Counted from the stretch's first letter, positions 7,928 through 17,266 are shown. The stretch: 64,000 bases of DNA from Actinoplanes xinjiangensis (GCF_003148685.1 NZ_QGGR01000031.1:48537-112536), one strand, 5' to 3'. Numbers and translations are program-made. Notes: generated by a model from the sequence alone, not told the origin.

Positions 7928-8698
7928 TTAGCGAGGTTTGCGGCTGACCAGGTTGCTCAGGCTCTCCTTGCGGGCCTGCACGCCCCACACGGTGACCCTC
8001 AGCAGCTGTTCCTTGAAGATGTTGCCGCTCATCTTGCTGACGCCGATTTCGCGCTCGGTGAACGTGATCGGCACCTCTTTCATGCGGAAGCCCTGCCGGT
8101 ACGACCGCCAGGCCATCTCGACCTGGAACGAGTAGCCGGTGGACGCGATCGTCCCGACGTCGATCTTGTCGAGAACGGCGATCCGGTACGCCCGGTAGCC
8201 GCCGGTGGCGTCCTTGAACGGCATGCCGAGCGCCATCCGGATGTAGATGTTGCCGCCGCGGGACAGCAGCAGGCGCCGCATCGGCCAGTTGTGGACACTG
8301 CCGCCGGGGATGTAGCGGGTACCGAGGACCACGTCGTGGTCCTTCAGTGCGTCCAGCAGCAGCGGCAGTTCCTCGGGGGCGTGCGAGCCGTCCGCGTCCA
8401 TCTCGACGACCGCGTCGTAGCCCTTCTCCTTGCCCCACGCGAAGCCGGCCTTGTAGGCGGCGCCCAGGCCCTCCTTGCCGGCCCGGTGGAGCACGAAGAT
8501 GTGGTCGTCGGCGTCGGCGAGCTCGTCGGCGATCGCGCCGGTGCCGTCCGGGGAATTGTCGTCGGCCACCAGGATGTCGACGGCAGGCGTCGCCTTACGC
8601 ACCCGTTCGGTGATCAGCCGGACATTGTCCGCCTCGTTGTACGTGGGGATGATCACGAGGACCCGTCCCACTCCCGGGTAGCCTTCGGCCTCGCTCAC
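7928..8698 (-). CDS. ppm: polyprenol monophosphomannose synthase
   Basis: This encodes 256 residues. The enzyme transfers mannose from GDP-mannose to polyprenyl phosphate at the inner membrane face, supplying lipomannan, lipoarabinomannan and protein O-mannosylation. It is a GT2 glycosyltransferase. Visible motifs are VIIPTYNE at the N-terminus, VADDNSPDGTG, the metal-binding DADGSHAPEELP (DxD), LGTRYIPGG and GGYRAYR. It has no C-terminal membrane domain, as in actinobacterial Ppm2/DPM1-type enzymes. Its ATG overlaps the stop of lnt by 4 bp, so the two are translationally coupled. In Mycobacterium tuberculosis the two activities are fused as Ppm1, which supports both assignments. Confidence 0.95.
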   Translation of the reverse strand: MSEAEGYPGVGRVLVIIPTYNEADNVRLITERVRKATPAVDILVADDNSPDGTGAIADELADADDHIFVLHRAGKEGLGAAYKAGFAWGKEKGYDAVVEMDADGSHAPEELPLLLDALKDHDVVLGTRYIPGGSVHNWPMRRLLLSRGGNIYIRMALGMPFKDATGGYRAYRIAVLDKIDVGTIASTGYSFQVEMAWRSYRQGFRMKEVPITFTEREIGVSKMSGNIFKEQLLRVTVWGVQARKESLSNLVSRKPR

Positions 8699-10302
8699 CG
8701 TTCCTCCGAAACTGTCACGTCGTCACTGTCGATTCTCGTCTTACGGCGGCGCAGGGGCAGCACGCCGATGAGGGCGACGACCGTACCAAAAACGATCAGC
8801 GCCTCGGGCCAGAGGCCCGAACGAGTCGCCAGCGTACGCGGTCCGTCAAGATTCATGTCACGGACCACCACCGCACCGGTGTTGAAGCCGGTCGAACCGT
8901 GGACCGAGCCCTCGCCGTCCACGAAACCGGAGACCCCGACAGTGGAGACCATCAGTGCCTCCCGGCCGTGCTCGACCGCCCGCAGACGCACCATGGCCAG
9001 CTGTTGCAGGGCCTCGGCCTCGTTGAAGGTGGCGTTGTTGGTCTGCACGGTGAGGATCTGCGCCCCGCCGTCGACGGTGTCGCGGACGATGTCGTCGTAG
9101 GCGACCTCGAAGCAGATCACGTCGCCGACGACGGCCGCACCGGTGTCGATGACGCCGGGGTGGTCGCCGCCGAGCATGTTGCGGACCAGGTCGACCTTGT
9201 CGGTGACCAGCCGGGCGATCGAGCGCAGCGGCATGTACTCGGCGAACGGCACCGGGTGGCGTTTCTCGTACTGCTGGTCGAGGTCGGGGCCGGCGCCGCC
9301 GGGACGCCACAGGATGCCGACGTTGTAGATGTCGCCGGGCACGTCGGTGCGCTGCAGGGTGCCGACCAGGATGGGCGCCTTGATCGCGTCGGCGGCGGAC
9401 TGGATGAGCGCGGCGGCGTCGTCGTTGCGCAGCGGGTCGATGTCGCTGGAGTTCTCCGGCCAGACGACCAGGGCGGGCTGTTTCTGCCGGCCGGCGGCGA
9501 CGTCGGCGGCCAGCGCGATGGTGGCGTTGACGTGGTTGTCGAGCACGGCCCGCCGCTGGGCGTTGAAGTCCAGGCCGAGGCGGGGCACGTTGCCCTGGAC
9601 GATGGCGACGGCGGTGGTGGGGCCGGCGGGGGTCTCCAGCGGCAGGGCGGCGGGCCCGCCGAGCAGGACGGCCGCGGTGACGGCGAATCCGGCGGCGGCC
9701 GGGATCCCGGAGCGCCGCCAGGCCAGCGCGAGCAGGGCGCCACCGGCGACCGCGACCACGAACGTGACCAGGGGTGCCCCGCCGTAGGCGGCCAGGCGCA
9801 GCGTGGGGGCGTCGCCCTGGCTGAACGCGAGCCGTCCCCACGGGAAGCCGCCGAAGGGGGTGCGGTCGCGCAGGAACTCCTGCCCGCCCCAGATCAGCCC
9901 GGTGAGCAGTGGCCACAGGGCCCGCCACCGGTCGGCCAGCGGCGACGTCCACGCCCCGGCCAGCCCGGCCAGCCCGAGGTAGGCGGCCTGCGCCAGGCTC
10001 AGGATGATCCACGGCAGCCAGCCGCCGCCGATGGTGGTCCACTCCAGCAGCGGCACGAACAGCACCAGCCCGGCGAGGTAGCCGAGCCCGAACCCGGCCC
10101 GCAGGCGCCTGCGGTGCACCGCCGCGGCGAGCAGCGCCACCCCCACCGGGGCGAGCCACCACAGGTCGTACGGAGGCAGGGCGAGCAGCAGGGCCGCGCC
10201 CGAGGCGACGGCCAGCGCCGCGGCCACCGGCAGCCGCAGCGGGGGCCCGGGCGCGTCGGCCGCGGGGCCCGGCTCGGTGAGCGCCGGTGGGGGCAGTGTC
10301 AT
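8695..10302 (-). CDS. lnt: apolipoprotein N-acyltransferase
   Basis: This encodes 535 residues from the ATG at 10302, chosen because longer frames begin in low-complexity sequence. The enzyme N-acylates the diacylglyceryl cysteine of lipoproteins at the outer face of the cytoplasmic membrane. The N-terminal 200 residues hold six or so membrane helices. The nitrilase-like domain follows with the Glu-Lys-Cys triad: E283 in WPENSSD, K347 in KRHPVPFAEY and C397 in VICFEVAYDD. A final helix precedes a basic C-terminal tail. It is the upstream gene of the lnt-ppm pair. Confidence 0.95.
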   Translation of the reverse strand: MTLPPPALTEPGPAADAPGPPLRLPVAAALAVASGAALLLALPPYDLWWLAPVGVALLAAAVHRRRLRAGFGLGYLAGLVLFVPLLEWTTIGGGWLPWIILSLAQAAYLGLAGLAGAWTSPLADRWRALWPLLTGLIWGGQEFLRDRTPFGGFPWGRLAFSQGDAPTLRLAAYGGAPLVTFVVAVAGGALLALAWRRSGIPAAAGFAVTAAVLLGGPAALPLETPAGPTTAVAIVQGNVPRLGLDFNAQRRAVLDNHVNATIALAADVAAGRQKQPALVVWPENSSDIDPLRNDDAAALIQSAADAIKAPILVGTLQRTDVPGDIYNVGILWRPGGAGPDLDQQYEKRHPVPFAEYMPLRSIARLVTDKVDLVRNMLGGDHPGVIDTGAAVVGDVICFEVAYDDIVRDTVDGGAQILTVQTNNATFNEAEALQQLAMVRLRAVEHGREALMVSTVGVSGFVDGEGSVHGSTGFNTGAVVVRDMNLDGPRTLATRSGLWPEALIVFGTVVALIGVLPLRRRKTRIDSDDVTVSEER

Positions 10303-10750
10303 TTCCACGCCAGGCAGGCTACCCGCCGATATGCAGGCACGACGGAGGGGCGCGGTCACGGTTCGACCACGCCCCTCGGGTGCTCCACACCTGTTTGCGG
10401 CCGGTGAAACACCGGCGCGCGGCCGGGAGACCCGGCGTGCGGCAGACGAAATCCGGTGACCTCGTCATGACCTTCGGACCGACCCACCGCGTGCCGGCTG
10501 CGCGCGTCGTGCCGTTGTCTACTGGCCATGATCCCGGCCCCCGGAGGGCCACCCGTGCGTGGCCCGTCTCGTGCCGCCTGCGTCTCGTAATCCCCTGGAC
10601 CTGGCAGAACGCGCGACCCCTGCGGGGACTGCGGCCAGTGGACGACGAAACGTGGAACAGGACCTGAAGACGGTACGTCCCGGACCCGGCCGTCTGTCAA
10701 CCGTCGTCCTCGTGTCGCGGCGTGTCTCATTCATCGGCGTGTCATCCGGA
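10303..10750. other. 448-bp region between lnt and the MutL-like gene
   Basis: This must hold the lnt promoter on the minus strand. I see no convincing gene, repeat or -35/-10 pair here. The only structured element is a short inverted repeat at its right edge, listed next. Confidence 0.5.
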
Positions 10751-10759
10751 TTACCGGAT
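10744..10759 (-). terminator. short inverted repeat over the 3' end of the lysine operon
   Basis: ATCCGG (10744-10749) and CCGGAT (10754-10759) flank ATTA, which includes the last base of the final stop codon. The stem is only 6 bp and has no T-run, so this is a weak terminator candidate. Confidence 0.35.
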
Positions 10760-11959
10760 CGAGTTACCCAGAAGTCGCACGGCGACGTCCGGATGTTCGG
10801 CGGCGAGCAGACCCGCAGCGGCCAATATGTACTGTTCATCGACCAGCGCACGAGCCCGTTCGGGGGGTGCCCAGCCGCCGCCGACGTCGGCCAGGACGGC
10901 CCGCAGCACCGCGTCGCCGCCGCCGTGCCGCAGGACCCCGCCGGAGCCTATGACGAGACGTACGTCACGTAGGCCGGGGCGCCCGCGGGCGTGCCGGCGC
11001 AACGCGATCACCGCCGCCGTCGCGGCGAGTCGCCGGTCGCCGTCGGGGGCGGGCAGCTTCTCGGCCACCGCGGCCGCACGGGTGCCCTCGGCGCCGACCG
11101 CCACTCCCAGGTCGCCCTCGACGGTGCGGGCCCGCCACAGGGTGCCGGCGACGTCCCGGCGCGGGCCGGTCTCCGCCTCGGCGTCGGGGACGAGCGCCGA
11201 GTAGACGTCGGTGGTGGCGCCGCCGACGTCGACGACCAGGATGCCGTAGCCGGTGAGGTCGGCCAGCGCCTCCACGCCGGCCAGCACGGCGTCCGGGGTG
11301 GCGGCCCGCACCAGCTGGGCGAACCGGCGGCCCTTCGACAGCCGTTTACCGCCGATCACGTGCCGCAGGAACACGTCACGGATCGCGGCGCGGGCCGGCA
11401 GTGGGTCGAGGACACCGATGCGCGGCAACACGTTCGCGGTAGCGGTGACGGGGACACCGCGTCCGGTCATCAGGTCGCGCGCCTCGTCGCGTACGTCCGC
11501 GTTGCCGGCCAGGACCACCGGAATCCGGATCCGGGCCGCGGCGAGCCGCCTCGCATTGTGGAGAAGGGTCTCGGCGTCGCCGCCGTCGGTGCCGCCGGCG
11601 AGCAGCAGTACGTCCGGGCGGGCGGCACGCAGCCGCGCCAGGTCCGGGCCGGTCATCGGCCCGGCGGCGACGTGGACCACCTGGGCGCCGGCGGACAAGC
11701 CGACGCGGTGCCCGGCCTCGGCGGTGACCAGCTGCTCGTAGCCGATGACGGCCAGGCGCAGGCCGCCGCCGGCCGACGAGCAGACATAGAGCCGGTCGCC
11801 GCCGCCCACGGCGGCGACCGCGGCGTCCAGGCCCTCCAGGACGTCCGAGGAGGCGGTGGTCGGCACCTCGGCGCGGCGGATCAGTTCCGCGCCGTCCAGA
11901 TCGATCTTGGCGGCTTTGGTGTACGTGGACCCGACGTCGACACAAACGGCGGTCGTCAC
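10751..11959 (-). CDS. MutL/GlmL-like reactivating ATPase for the B12 aminomutase
   Basis: This encodes 402 residues from GTG 11959, overlapping the kal stop by 4 bp. It is an ASKHA-fold ATPase of the GlmL/MutL family, whose members accompany adenosylcobalamin mutases and help replace damaged cofactor. The phosphate-1 motif is CVDVGSTYTK. A central LLLAGGTDGGDAETLLHNA matches the GlmL signature, VVDVGGATTDVYS is phosphate 2, and RLVIGSGGVLRH is the adenosine motif. Clostridial lysine-fermentation clusters contain similar mutL-related genes next to kamD and kamE. As last gene of the operon it likely serves KamDE; a direct partner is inferred. Confidence 0.86.
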   Translation of the reverse strand: MTTAVCVDVGSTYTKAAKIDLDGAELIRRAEVPTTASSDVLEGLDAAVAAVGGGDRLYVCSSAGGGLRLAVIGYEQLVTAEAGHRVGLSAGAQVVHVAAGPMTGPDLARLRAARPDVLLLAGGTDGGDAETLLHNARRLAAARIRIPVVLAGNADVRDEARDLMTGRGVPVTATANVLPRIGVLDPLPARAAIRDVFLRHVIGGKRLSKGRRFAQLVRAATPDAVLAGVEALADLTGYGILVVDVGGATTDVYSALVPDAEAETGPRRDVAGTLWRARTVEGDLGVAVGAEGTRAAAVAEKLPAPDGDRRLAATAAVIALRRHARGRPGLRDVRLVIGSGGVLRHGGGDAVLRAVLADVGGGWAPPERARALVDEQYILAAAGLLAAEHPDVAVRLLGNSIR

Positions 11960-12321
11960 GGCTTCGGCGGCACCACGACCGTCCCGACCGCGGTGGTGGC
12001 CACGATCGGTTCCTCGAGTACCTCGGCCGCCGACCCGGACGTGCCCCGGCAGACCACCCGGACCTCGAAGGCGATCTTCCGGGAGCGGGTGCCCGCCTTC
12101 GTCACCGTCCCGATGATCTCCAGTACGTCCCCGGCCCGCACCGGCGCCTTGAACTGCACGTCGTCGTAGGAGGCGAACAGTCCCTCGTCGCCGTCGAGCC
12201 GGATGCAGATCTCGGTGGCCACGTCGCCGAACAGGCCTAGCGAGTAGGCGCCGTCGACCAGGTTCCCGGCGTAGTGGGCGTGGGCGTAGGGCACGTAGCG
12301 GCGATGGGTCACGGTGATCAC
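11956..12321 (-). CDS. kal: 3-aminobutyryl-CoA ammonia-lyase (hotdog fold)
   Basis: This encodes 121 residues from GTG 12321, overlapping the kamE stop by 4 bp. In lysine fermentation Kal removes ammonia from L-3-aminobutyryl-CoA to give crotonyl-CoA. The sequence has the single hotdog-domain layout of Kal: RRYVPYAHAHYAGNLVDGAY near the start, GLFGDVATE, the strand DDVQFKAPVRAGDVLEIIGTV, and KIAFEVRVVCRG. Length and motifs fit Kal better than thioesterases, and its place between kamE and the reactivase makes the call strong. Substrate specificity is inferred from context. Confidence 0.88.
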   Translation of the reverse strand: MITVTHRRYVPYAHAHYAGNLVDGAYSLGLFGDVATEICIRLDGDEGLFASYDDVQFKAPVRAGDVLEIIGTVTKAGTRSRKIAFEVRVVCRGTSGSAAEVLEEPIVATTAVGTVVVPPKP

Positions 12322-13052
12322 TTCGAACCTCCGGCGAGGGCGTGGACGAGATAGGAGGCGACCTCACGCGGGGTGGTGCCGCGGCTGAAGATCCGGTCGA
12401 CGCCCAGTTCGGGCGCCATCAGTTCGTCGAAGCGGGGGCCACCGACGATCAGCAGCGGCCGTTTCCCGGCCGGCAGCGCCTCCCGGAAGGCCGCCGACAT
12501 GGCCCGGGTGTTCTGCAGGTGCGCGTCGCGCTGGGTGACCACCTGGGAGACCAGGACCGCGTCGGCCTTGCGCTCGCGGGCGGTCTCCACCAGGTCGGGC
12601 ACCGACACCTGGGCGCCCATGTTGGTGACCGACAGTTCGGAGTAGTACTCCAGGCCCTTCTCGCCGGCGATGCCCTTGAGGTTGAGGATGGCGTCGATGC
12701 CGACGGTGTGCGCGTCGGTGCCGATGCACGCCCCGACCACGTTGAGCCGCCGGCGCAGCCCGCGTTTGATGGCGGCGTTGACCTCCTTGGCGCTCAGCAG
12801 CGGGAAGTCACGTTCGACGACCTGCACCTTGTCGGTGTCGACGAGGTGGGCGACCTTGCCGTAGACGACGAAGAAGGTGAAGCCGTCGCCCATCGGCTTG
12901 GCGTGCACGAGCATCGCCGGGTCCATGCCCATCTTGTTCGCCAGCTGGATCGCGGCGCCCTCGGCCCGTTTGTCGTGCGGGATCGGCAGGGTGAAGGAGA
13001 GCTGCACCATGCCGTCGCCGGTGGTGTCGCCGTACGGGCGGACGATGCTCAT
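12318..13052 (-). CDS. kamE: lysine 5,6-aminomutase, beta (B12-binding) subunit
   Basis: This encodes 244 residues from ATG 13052, overlapping the kamD stop by 4 bp. With KamD it forms the adenosylcobalamin- and PLP-dependent enzyme that moves the terminal amino group of beta-lysine from C6 to C5. The N-terminal dimerisation region (to about residue 90) precedes a Rossmann-like B12 domain. The base-off motif DxHxxG is DAHTVG at about residue 111. LVSQVVTQRDAHLQNT and LLIVGGPRFDELMAPELGVDRIF complete the domain. Its length and architecture match characterised KamE proteins. Confidence 0.95.
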   Translation of the reverse strand: MSIVRPYGDTTGDGMVQLSFTLPIPHDKRAEGAAIQLANKMGMDPAMLVHAKPMGDGFTFFVVYGKVAHLVDTDKVQVVERDFPLLSAKEVNAAIKRGLRRRLNVVGACIGTDAHTVGIDAILNLKGIAGEKGLEYYSELSVTNMGAQVSVPDLVETARERKADAVLVSQVVTQRDAHLQNTRAMSAAFREALPAGKRPLLIVGGPRFDELMAPELGVDRIFSRGTTPREVASYLVHALAGGSK

Positions 13053-14587
13053 GCGAGGCCCTCCGTGACCGGGTTGTAGTAGTCCTCGTCCTGCCGGGCG
13101 ACGCCGTCGAGGCCCTTGCCGCGGTCGGCGGGCCGCTTCATGATCCCGAAGGTGCCGTCGGCGATGGCGTTGAGCATGCCGTCGTCGACGATGCGTTCCA
13201 GCAGGTCGATGGCCTCGCTCAGGACCTGGTTGGCGCGGCCGCGGATGAACGGTCCGGGGGTGAAGTCCTCGTGCAGGTTGCCCGCCCCGTTGAGGACGTA
13301 GCGGACGTTCTGGAGGGCGATGTCCCGGTCGGAGATCCACGGCGTGACGACGGCCTCGGTCATCATGCCGACCAGCAGGATGCCCTGGCCGGTCAGGGCG
13401 CCGGCCAGGTTGAAGAAGCCGTCGAGCAGGTTGCCGCGGAAGACGTCGCCGGTCATGTGCTTGGTCGGCGGCATCCACTTGAGCGGGGCGTCCGGGAAGA
13501 GCTCCCGGGCGAGCAGCGCGTGCGCGAGCTCCATCCGGAAGGAGTCCGGCAGGTCCGGGTTGATCTCGAAGGCGTGGCCGAGGCCGAGCTGCCAGTCCGC
13601 CAGCCCGGCCTCGTGGGCGAAGTACTCGTTCATCAGCTGCGACACCGTCACCGTGTGCGCCGCGTCGACCGCGTCGGCGGTGGTGAGGTAGTTGTCCTCG
13701 CCGGTGTTGATGATGATTCCGGCCCGCGCGTGGATCTGCCGGGAGAACCGCTGGTCGACGAAGGTGCGGATCGGGTTGATGTCGCGGAACAGGATCCCGT
13801 ACATCGAGTCGTTGAGCATCATGTCGAGCCGCTGCAACCCGGCCAGCGTGGCGATCTCCGGCATGCACAGGCCGGACGCGTAGTTGGTGAGCCGCACGTA
13901 CCGGCCCACCTCCTTCGACGTCTCGTCCAGCGCCGCCCGCATCAGCCGGAAGTTCTCCTGCGTGGCGTACGTGCCGGCGAACCCCTCCCGGGTCGCGCCC
14001 TCCGGCACGTAGTCCAGCAGCGACTGGCCGGTCGAGCGGATCACCGCGATCACGTCCGCCCCGGCCCGGGCCGCCGCCTGTGCCTGCGGGATGTCCTCGT
14101 AGATGTCCCCGGTCGCGACGATCAGGTAGATCCACGGCCGCTGTTTCGGGTCCCCGAACCGTTTGATCAGCCGGTCCCGTTCGGCCCGCCGCCGGTCGAT
14201 GGTCTTGAGACCGGCCGCGGTGGCGCGCCGGGCCCGCTGGCGGGCCTTCGCGGGACGAGCGGGCATGGTGAACCGCACCGAGCCCGCCGCCGCCTTCTGC
14301 GCCAGGACCGTCACGTCCTCCACCCCGGCGGTCTCCATGGCGTGGAACACCGGGACGGCCACCCCGTGGCCGAGCCCGACGTCCGCACGCACCGCGTCGA
14401 CCAGCCGGTTCACCCAGGGGATGCCGTCCGGGTCGGCGCCGGTCACCCCGGCCAGCCGCAATACCGCGCGCTCCACCGACACGGTGGTGTGCGACCGCGC
14501 CAGGTCGACCACCGGCTGCCCGGCGCGTGCGGCGAGTGCCCTCGCCCGCGCCACCACGGCAGCATCCAGATCCAGCTTCCCGGCCAA
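13049..14587 (-). CDS. kamD: lysine 5,6-aminomutase, alpha subunit
   Basis: This encodes 512 residues, close to clostridial KamD. The start is a TTG at 14587, with GGAGG 8 nt upstream, giving an N-terminus beginning AGKLDLDAAVV; no ATG or GTG nearby fits as well. KamD is the TIM-barrel catalytic subunit that holds the PLP-bound substrate over the cobalamin of KamE. Recognisable blocks are RTFVDQRFSRQIHARAG, IINTGEDNYLTTADAVDAAH, LPDSFRMELAHALL and PLKWMPPTKHMTGD. The amidohydrolase stop lies 14 nt upstream, so this ribosome site decides expression inside the operon. Confidence 0.95.
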   Translation of the reverse strand: MAGKLDLDAAVVARARALAARAGQPVVDLARSHTTVSVERAVLRLAGVTGADPDGIPWVNRLVDAVRADVGLGHGVAVPVFHAMETAGVEDVTVLAQKAAAGSVRFTMPARPAKARQRARRATAAGLKTIDRRRAERDRLIKRFGDPKQRPWIYLIVATGDIYEDIPQAQAAARAGADVIAVIRSTGQSLLDYVPEGATREGFAGTYATQENFRLMRAALDETSKEVGRYVRLTNYASGLCMPEIATLAGLQRLDMMLNDSMYGILFRDINPIRTFVDQRFSRQIHARAGIIINTGEDNYLTTADAVDAAHTVTVSQLMNEYFAHEAGLADWQLGLGHAFEINPDLPDSFRMELAHALLARELFPDAPLKWMPPTKHMTGDVFRGNLLDGFFNLAGALTGQGILLVGMMTEAVVTPWISDRDIALQNVRYVLNGAGNLHEDFTPGPFIRGRANQVLSEAIDLLERIVDDGMLNAIADGTFGIMKRPADRGKGLDGVARQDEDYYNPVTEGLA

Positions 14588-14601
14588 AGAAAACGCCTCC
14601 G

Positions 14602-16140
14602 TTACCTCTCGAAAATCGTCTCGCCGTGCAGCACCGTCCGCAGGCAGACCGGCCGCTCCGGTTCGGTGCCGTCCACGTCCGGCAGCAGCGCCGGCAGTCC
14701 GCCGTCCACGCCGCCCGGGGTGTCCCAGGCCGCGAAGGTCGCCGGCGCGCCCGGCTTCAGCACGCCCGCACCGCTCACCGCGGCCGCCCGCCAGCCGCCC
14801 GCGGTACTCGCCGCGAACGCCGAGCGCACACTCATCCGGAACTTCGGGTTGCGCGGGGCGGCGGCCGCCACCACGATCGCCCACGGGTCCAGCGCCGTCA
14901 CCGGGGAATCCGAACCGAACGCCAGCGCCACCCCGGTCGCGTGCATCGCACCGATCGGGTTGCTGGCCAGCGCTCGCTCCACACCGAGGCGCTGCGCGTA
15001 CATCCGGTCGGTTCCGCCCCACAGCGCGTCGAACACCGGCTGCACCGAGGCGATCACCCCGAACTCCACCATCCGGGCGATCATCGCCTTGTCGATCAGT
15101 TCGACGTGCTCGATCCGGTGGTGGCCCTCGCGCAGCCGGTCGACGCCGACCGACTTCGCCGCGATCGCGAAACCCTCCAGCACCGTCGCGATGGCGGCGT
15201 CACCGATCGCGTGGAAGCCGCCCTGGAACCCGACCCGGACGCAGTCCAGCAGGTGGTCCGCCGCCTGCTCGGCGGTCAGGAACGCCTCACCGCACCCGTG
15301 GTCGCCGTCGTGGTAGGGCGCACGCACCGACGCCGTCCGCGAGCCCAGGGCGCCGTCGGCGTACAGGTCACCGGCCGCGCCGTGCGCACCCAGTTCCCTG
15401 GCCCGCTCGGCGCCGCCCAGCTCGCCCCAGAAACCGAACACCTGCGGCAGCCCCTGCCCGGACAGTGCCAGCACCGACGCGAAGTCGGCCTCACTGGACG
15501 TGCCCGGGCCGGCGCACTCGTGCACCGCCGCGATCCCCATCGACGCGGCCTTCGACAGCGCGGTCGTCTGCGCCGCGGTCCGCTGCGCCGCCGTCAGCGA
15601 GCCCAGCGCGATCGCCCGAACCGCGTGGTGCGCGGCCTCGCGCACCCAGCCCGACCCGTCGTAGCCGTCCACCCCCAGCGCGGCCGGCAGCAGCGACGAC
15701 GACGCCAGCGCCGAATGCACCGACGCCTGGGACAGATACACCCGCCGGCCCGCCGCCGCCCGGTCCAGCTCGGCCGCGGTCGGCGGCGTCTGGTCGGACC
15801 ACGTCGACTCGTCCCACCCGTGCCCGTGCACCACGCCGTCGGCCGGACGGGTCGCCGCGAACGCCGCCACCCTCTCCAGCAGCTCCCCCGGTGACCGCAC
15901 CGCCGACAGGTCCAGCCCGTCGAACGCCAGACCGGTGTCGGTGGCGTGCAGGTGCGCGTCCACGAACGCCGGCGTGACCAGGGCACCGCCCAGGTCGACG
16001 GTGACGTCGGCGGACGGGGCGTCGGCGGAGTCGCCCAGCCAGGCGATCGTGTCGCCCCGGGTGACCATGGCGGTGGCGCGGGGTTCCGCGGCCGAGTAGA
16101 AGCGGCCGTTGACGTAGCGGACCGAGGGAGTGTTCGTCAT
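14602..16140 (-). CDS. YtcJ-like amidohydrolase inside the lysine operon
   Basis: This encodes 512 residues. It is a metal-dependent amidohydrolase of the amidohydrolase_3/YtcJ group, which includes N-substituted formamide deformylases. The first metal motif is VDAHLHATDTG, followed by GHGWDES, DGALGSRTAS, GGFHAIGDAA, HRIEHVELI and the late Asp in GSDSPV. No signal peptide is seen. It sits 5 nt after kdd and 14 nt before kamD, so it is certainly co-transcribed with them. This gene is not part of the known clostridial pathway. It might hydrolyse an N-acyl or lactam side product of lysine, beta-lysine or 3-keto-5-aminohexanoate; this is speculation from position. Confidence 0.88.
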   Translation of the reverse strand: MTNTPSVRYVNGRFYSAAEPRATAMVTRGDTIAWLGDSADAPSADVTVDLGGALVTPAFVDAHLHATDTGLAFDGLDLSAVRSPGELLERVAAFAATRPADGVVHGHGWDESTWSDQTPPTAAELDRAAAGRRVYLSQASVHSALASSSLLPAALGVDGYDGSGWVREAAHHAVRAIALGSLTAAQRTAAQTTALSKAASMGIAAVHECAGPGTSSEADFASVLALSGQGLPQVFGFWGELGGAERARELGAHGAAGDLYADGALGSRTASVRAPYHDGDHGCGEAFLTAEQAADHLLDCVRVGFQGGFHAIGDAAIATVLEGFAIAAKSVGVDRLREGHHRIEHVELIDKAMIARMVEFGVIASVQPVFDALWGGTDRMYAQRLGVERALASNPIGAMHATGVALAFGSDSPVTALDPWAIVVAAAAPRNPKFRMSVRSAFAASTAGGWRAAAVSGAGVLKPGAPATFAAWDTPGGVDGGLPALLPDVDGTEPERPVCLRTVLHGETIFER

Positions 16141-16145
16141 GCCGG

Positions 16146-17180
16146 TCAGTCTGCCGCGATCCGCGCCTCGAACAGCGCCCGCACCGCGGGAACCTGACGC
16201 AGCAGGTCGACGGCGAACTCGGCGTGACCAGGCACGTAACCGTTACCGATGAGCATCGTCACGTCCGCCGCCAGGCCCTCGGCACCCAGCGCGGCGGCCG
16301 GGAAGCTGGTCGCCATCGAGAAGAAGATCACCGTGCCGCCGTTCGCGGTCGCCAGGATCGCGCCGTGCTCGCAGCCGGGCACGTCCACGCAGACGACGGT
16401 CACGTCCGCGGGCTCGCCCACGGCCTCGGCGACCGCGACGGGATCGCGGGCGTCGGCGATCGCGACGTGGTCGGCGAGTCCGGCCTTCGTGAGCGCGTCG
16501 CGCTCCGCCTCGTTCACGACCACCGCGACGGTACGGGCACCCGCCCGCCGTGCCGCCGCGAGAGTGAGCGACCCGCTCTTGCCGGCGCCACCCAGAACCG
16601 CCACGGTCACCCGGTCCGCACCCGCCTGCCCGGCCGACTTGTGGTGGCCGCGGACCACCCGGTCGGTCAGCGCCGGCGCCCCGCACACGTCGTAGACGGC
16701 CAGCGCCAGCTCCGGCGGCAGGTCGTCGGGCAGCACCCCGACGATCGATCGGCCGAACAGGATCGCCGTGCCCTCGGCCGGCACCTGCTCGCTGAGCCCG
16801 TCCCACCCGGCCAGGCCGTCGGTGATCCGTAGCGGCGTGAGGGTCAGCGACACCAGGGTGGCGACCCGGTCCCCCGGTTCGACCGCCAGCGGCGACTCCG
16901 GCCCGACCTCCTCGACCACGCCGATCAGCATGCCGCCCGACCCGGTGACCGGATTGTGCATCTTGCCGCGCGTCGCGACGATGTCGAGCACCTCGGCGCG
17001 GATCGCGTCGCCGTTGTGCGCATGCTTCTCGGCCAGCTGCCGATAACTGGCGGCGTCGAGGTTGAGCCGCTGCACCCGGATCCGGGTCTCGTCCGGCCCG
17101 ATCTCCGGCGACGCATCAAGCCGCCAGGCGGCCTGCGGCAGTACGCCGGCCGGTTCCACTACCCGCCGCAACCCCACCAT
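16146..17180 (-). CDS. kdd: L-erythro-3,5-diaminohexanoate dehydrogenase
   Basis: This encodes 344 residues from the ATG at 17180, chosen because AGGAG lies 7 nt upstream; ATG 17186 and GTG 17204 are in frame but poorly spaced. Kdd oxidatively deaminates 3,5-diaminohexanoate to 3-keto-5-aminohexanoate with NAD(P)+. Family hallmarks are RRVVEPAGVLPQ at the N-terminus, RGKMHNPVTGSGGML, LPPELALAVYDVCGAPAL, the Rossmann motif VLGGAGKSG and GGTVIFFSMATSFPAAALGAEG. It is the first gene of the minus-strand operon, divergent from kamA. Confidence 0.95.
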   Translation of the reverse strand: MVGLRRVVEPAGVLPQAAWRLDASPEIGPDETRIRVQRLNLDAASYRQLAEKHAHNGDAIRAEVLDIVATRGKMHNPVTGSGGMLIGVVEEVGPESPLAVEPGDRVATLVSLTLTPLRITDGLAGWDGLSEQVPAEGTAILFGRSIVGVLPDDLPPELALAVYDVCGAPALTDRVVRGHHKSAGQAGADRVTVAVLGGAGKSGSLTLAAARRAGARTVAVVVNEAERDALTKAGLADHVAIADARDPVAVAEAVGEPADVTVVCVDVPGCEHGAILATANGGTVIFFSMATSFPAAALGAEGLAADVTMLIGNGYVPGHAEFAVDLLRQVPAVRALFEARIAAD

Positions 17181-17266
17181 GCTCATGCTCCTCACGATCT
17201 TCACGCGTTAAAAACACTCTCACAGAGCAGCCTTCACCGTAAATCCTGCGTATACATGGTTACTAG

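Noticed and set aside
13271..15316. plus-strand gene opposite kamD and the amidohydrolase
   Set aside because: The frame is open only because of GC-rich codon bias; the minus strand encodes recognised enzymes in a coupled operon.
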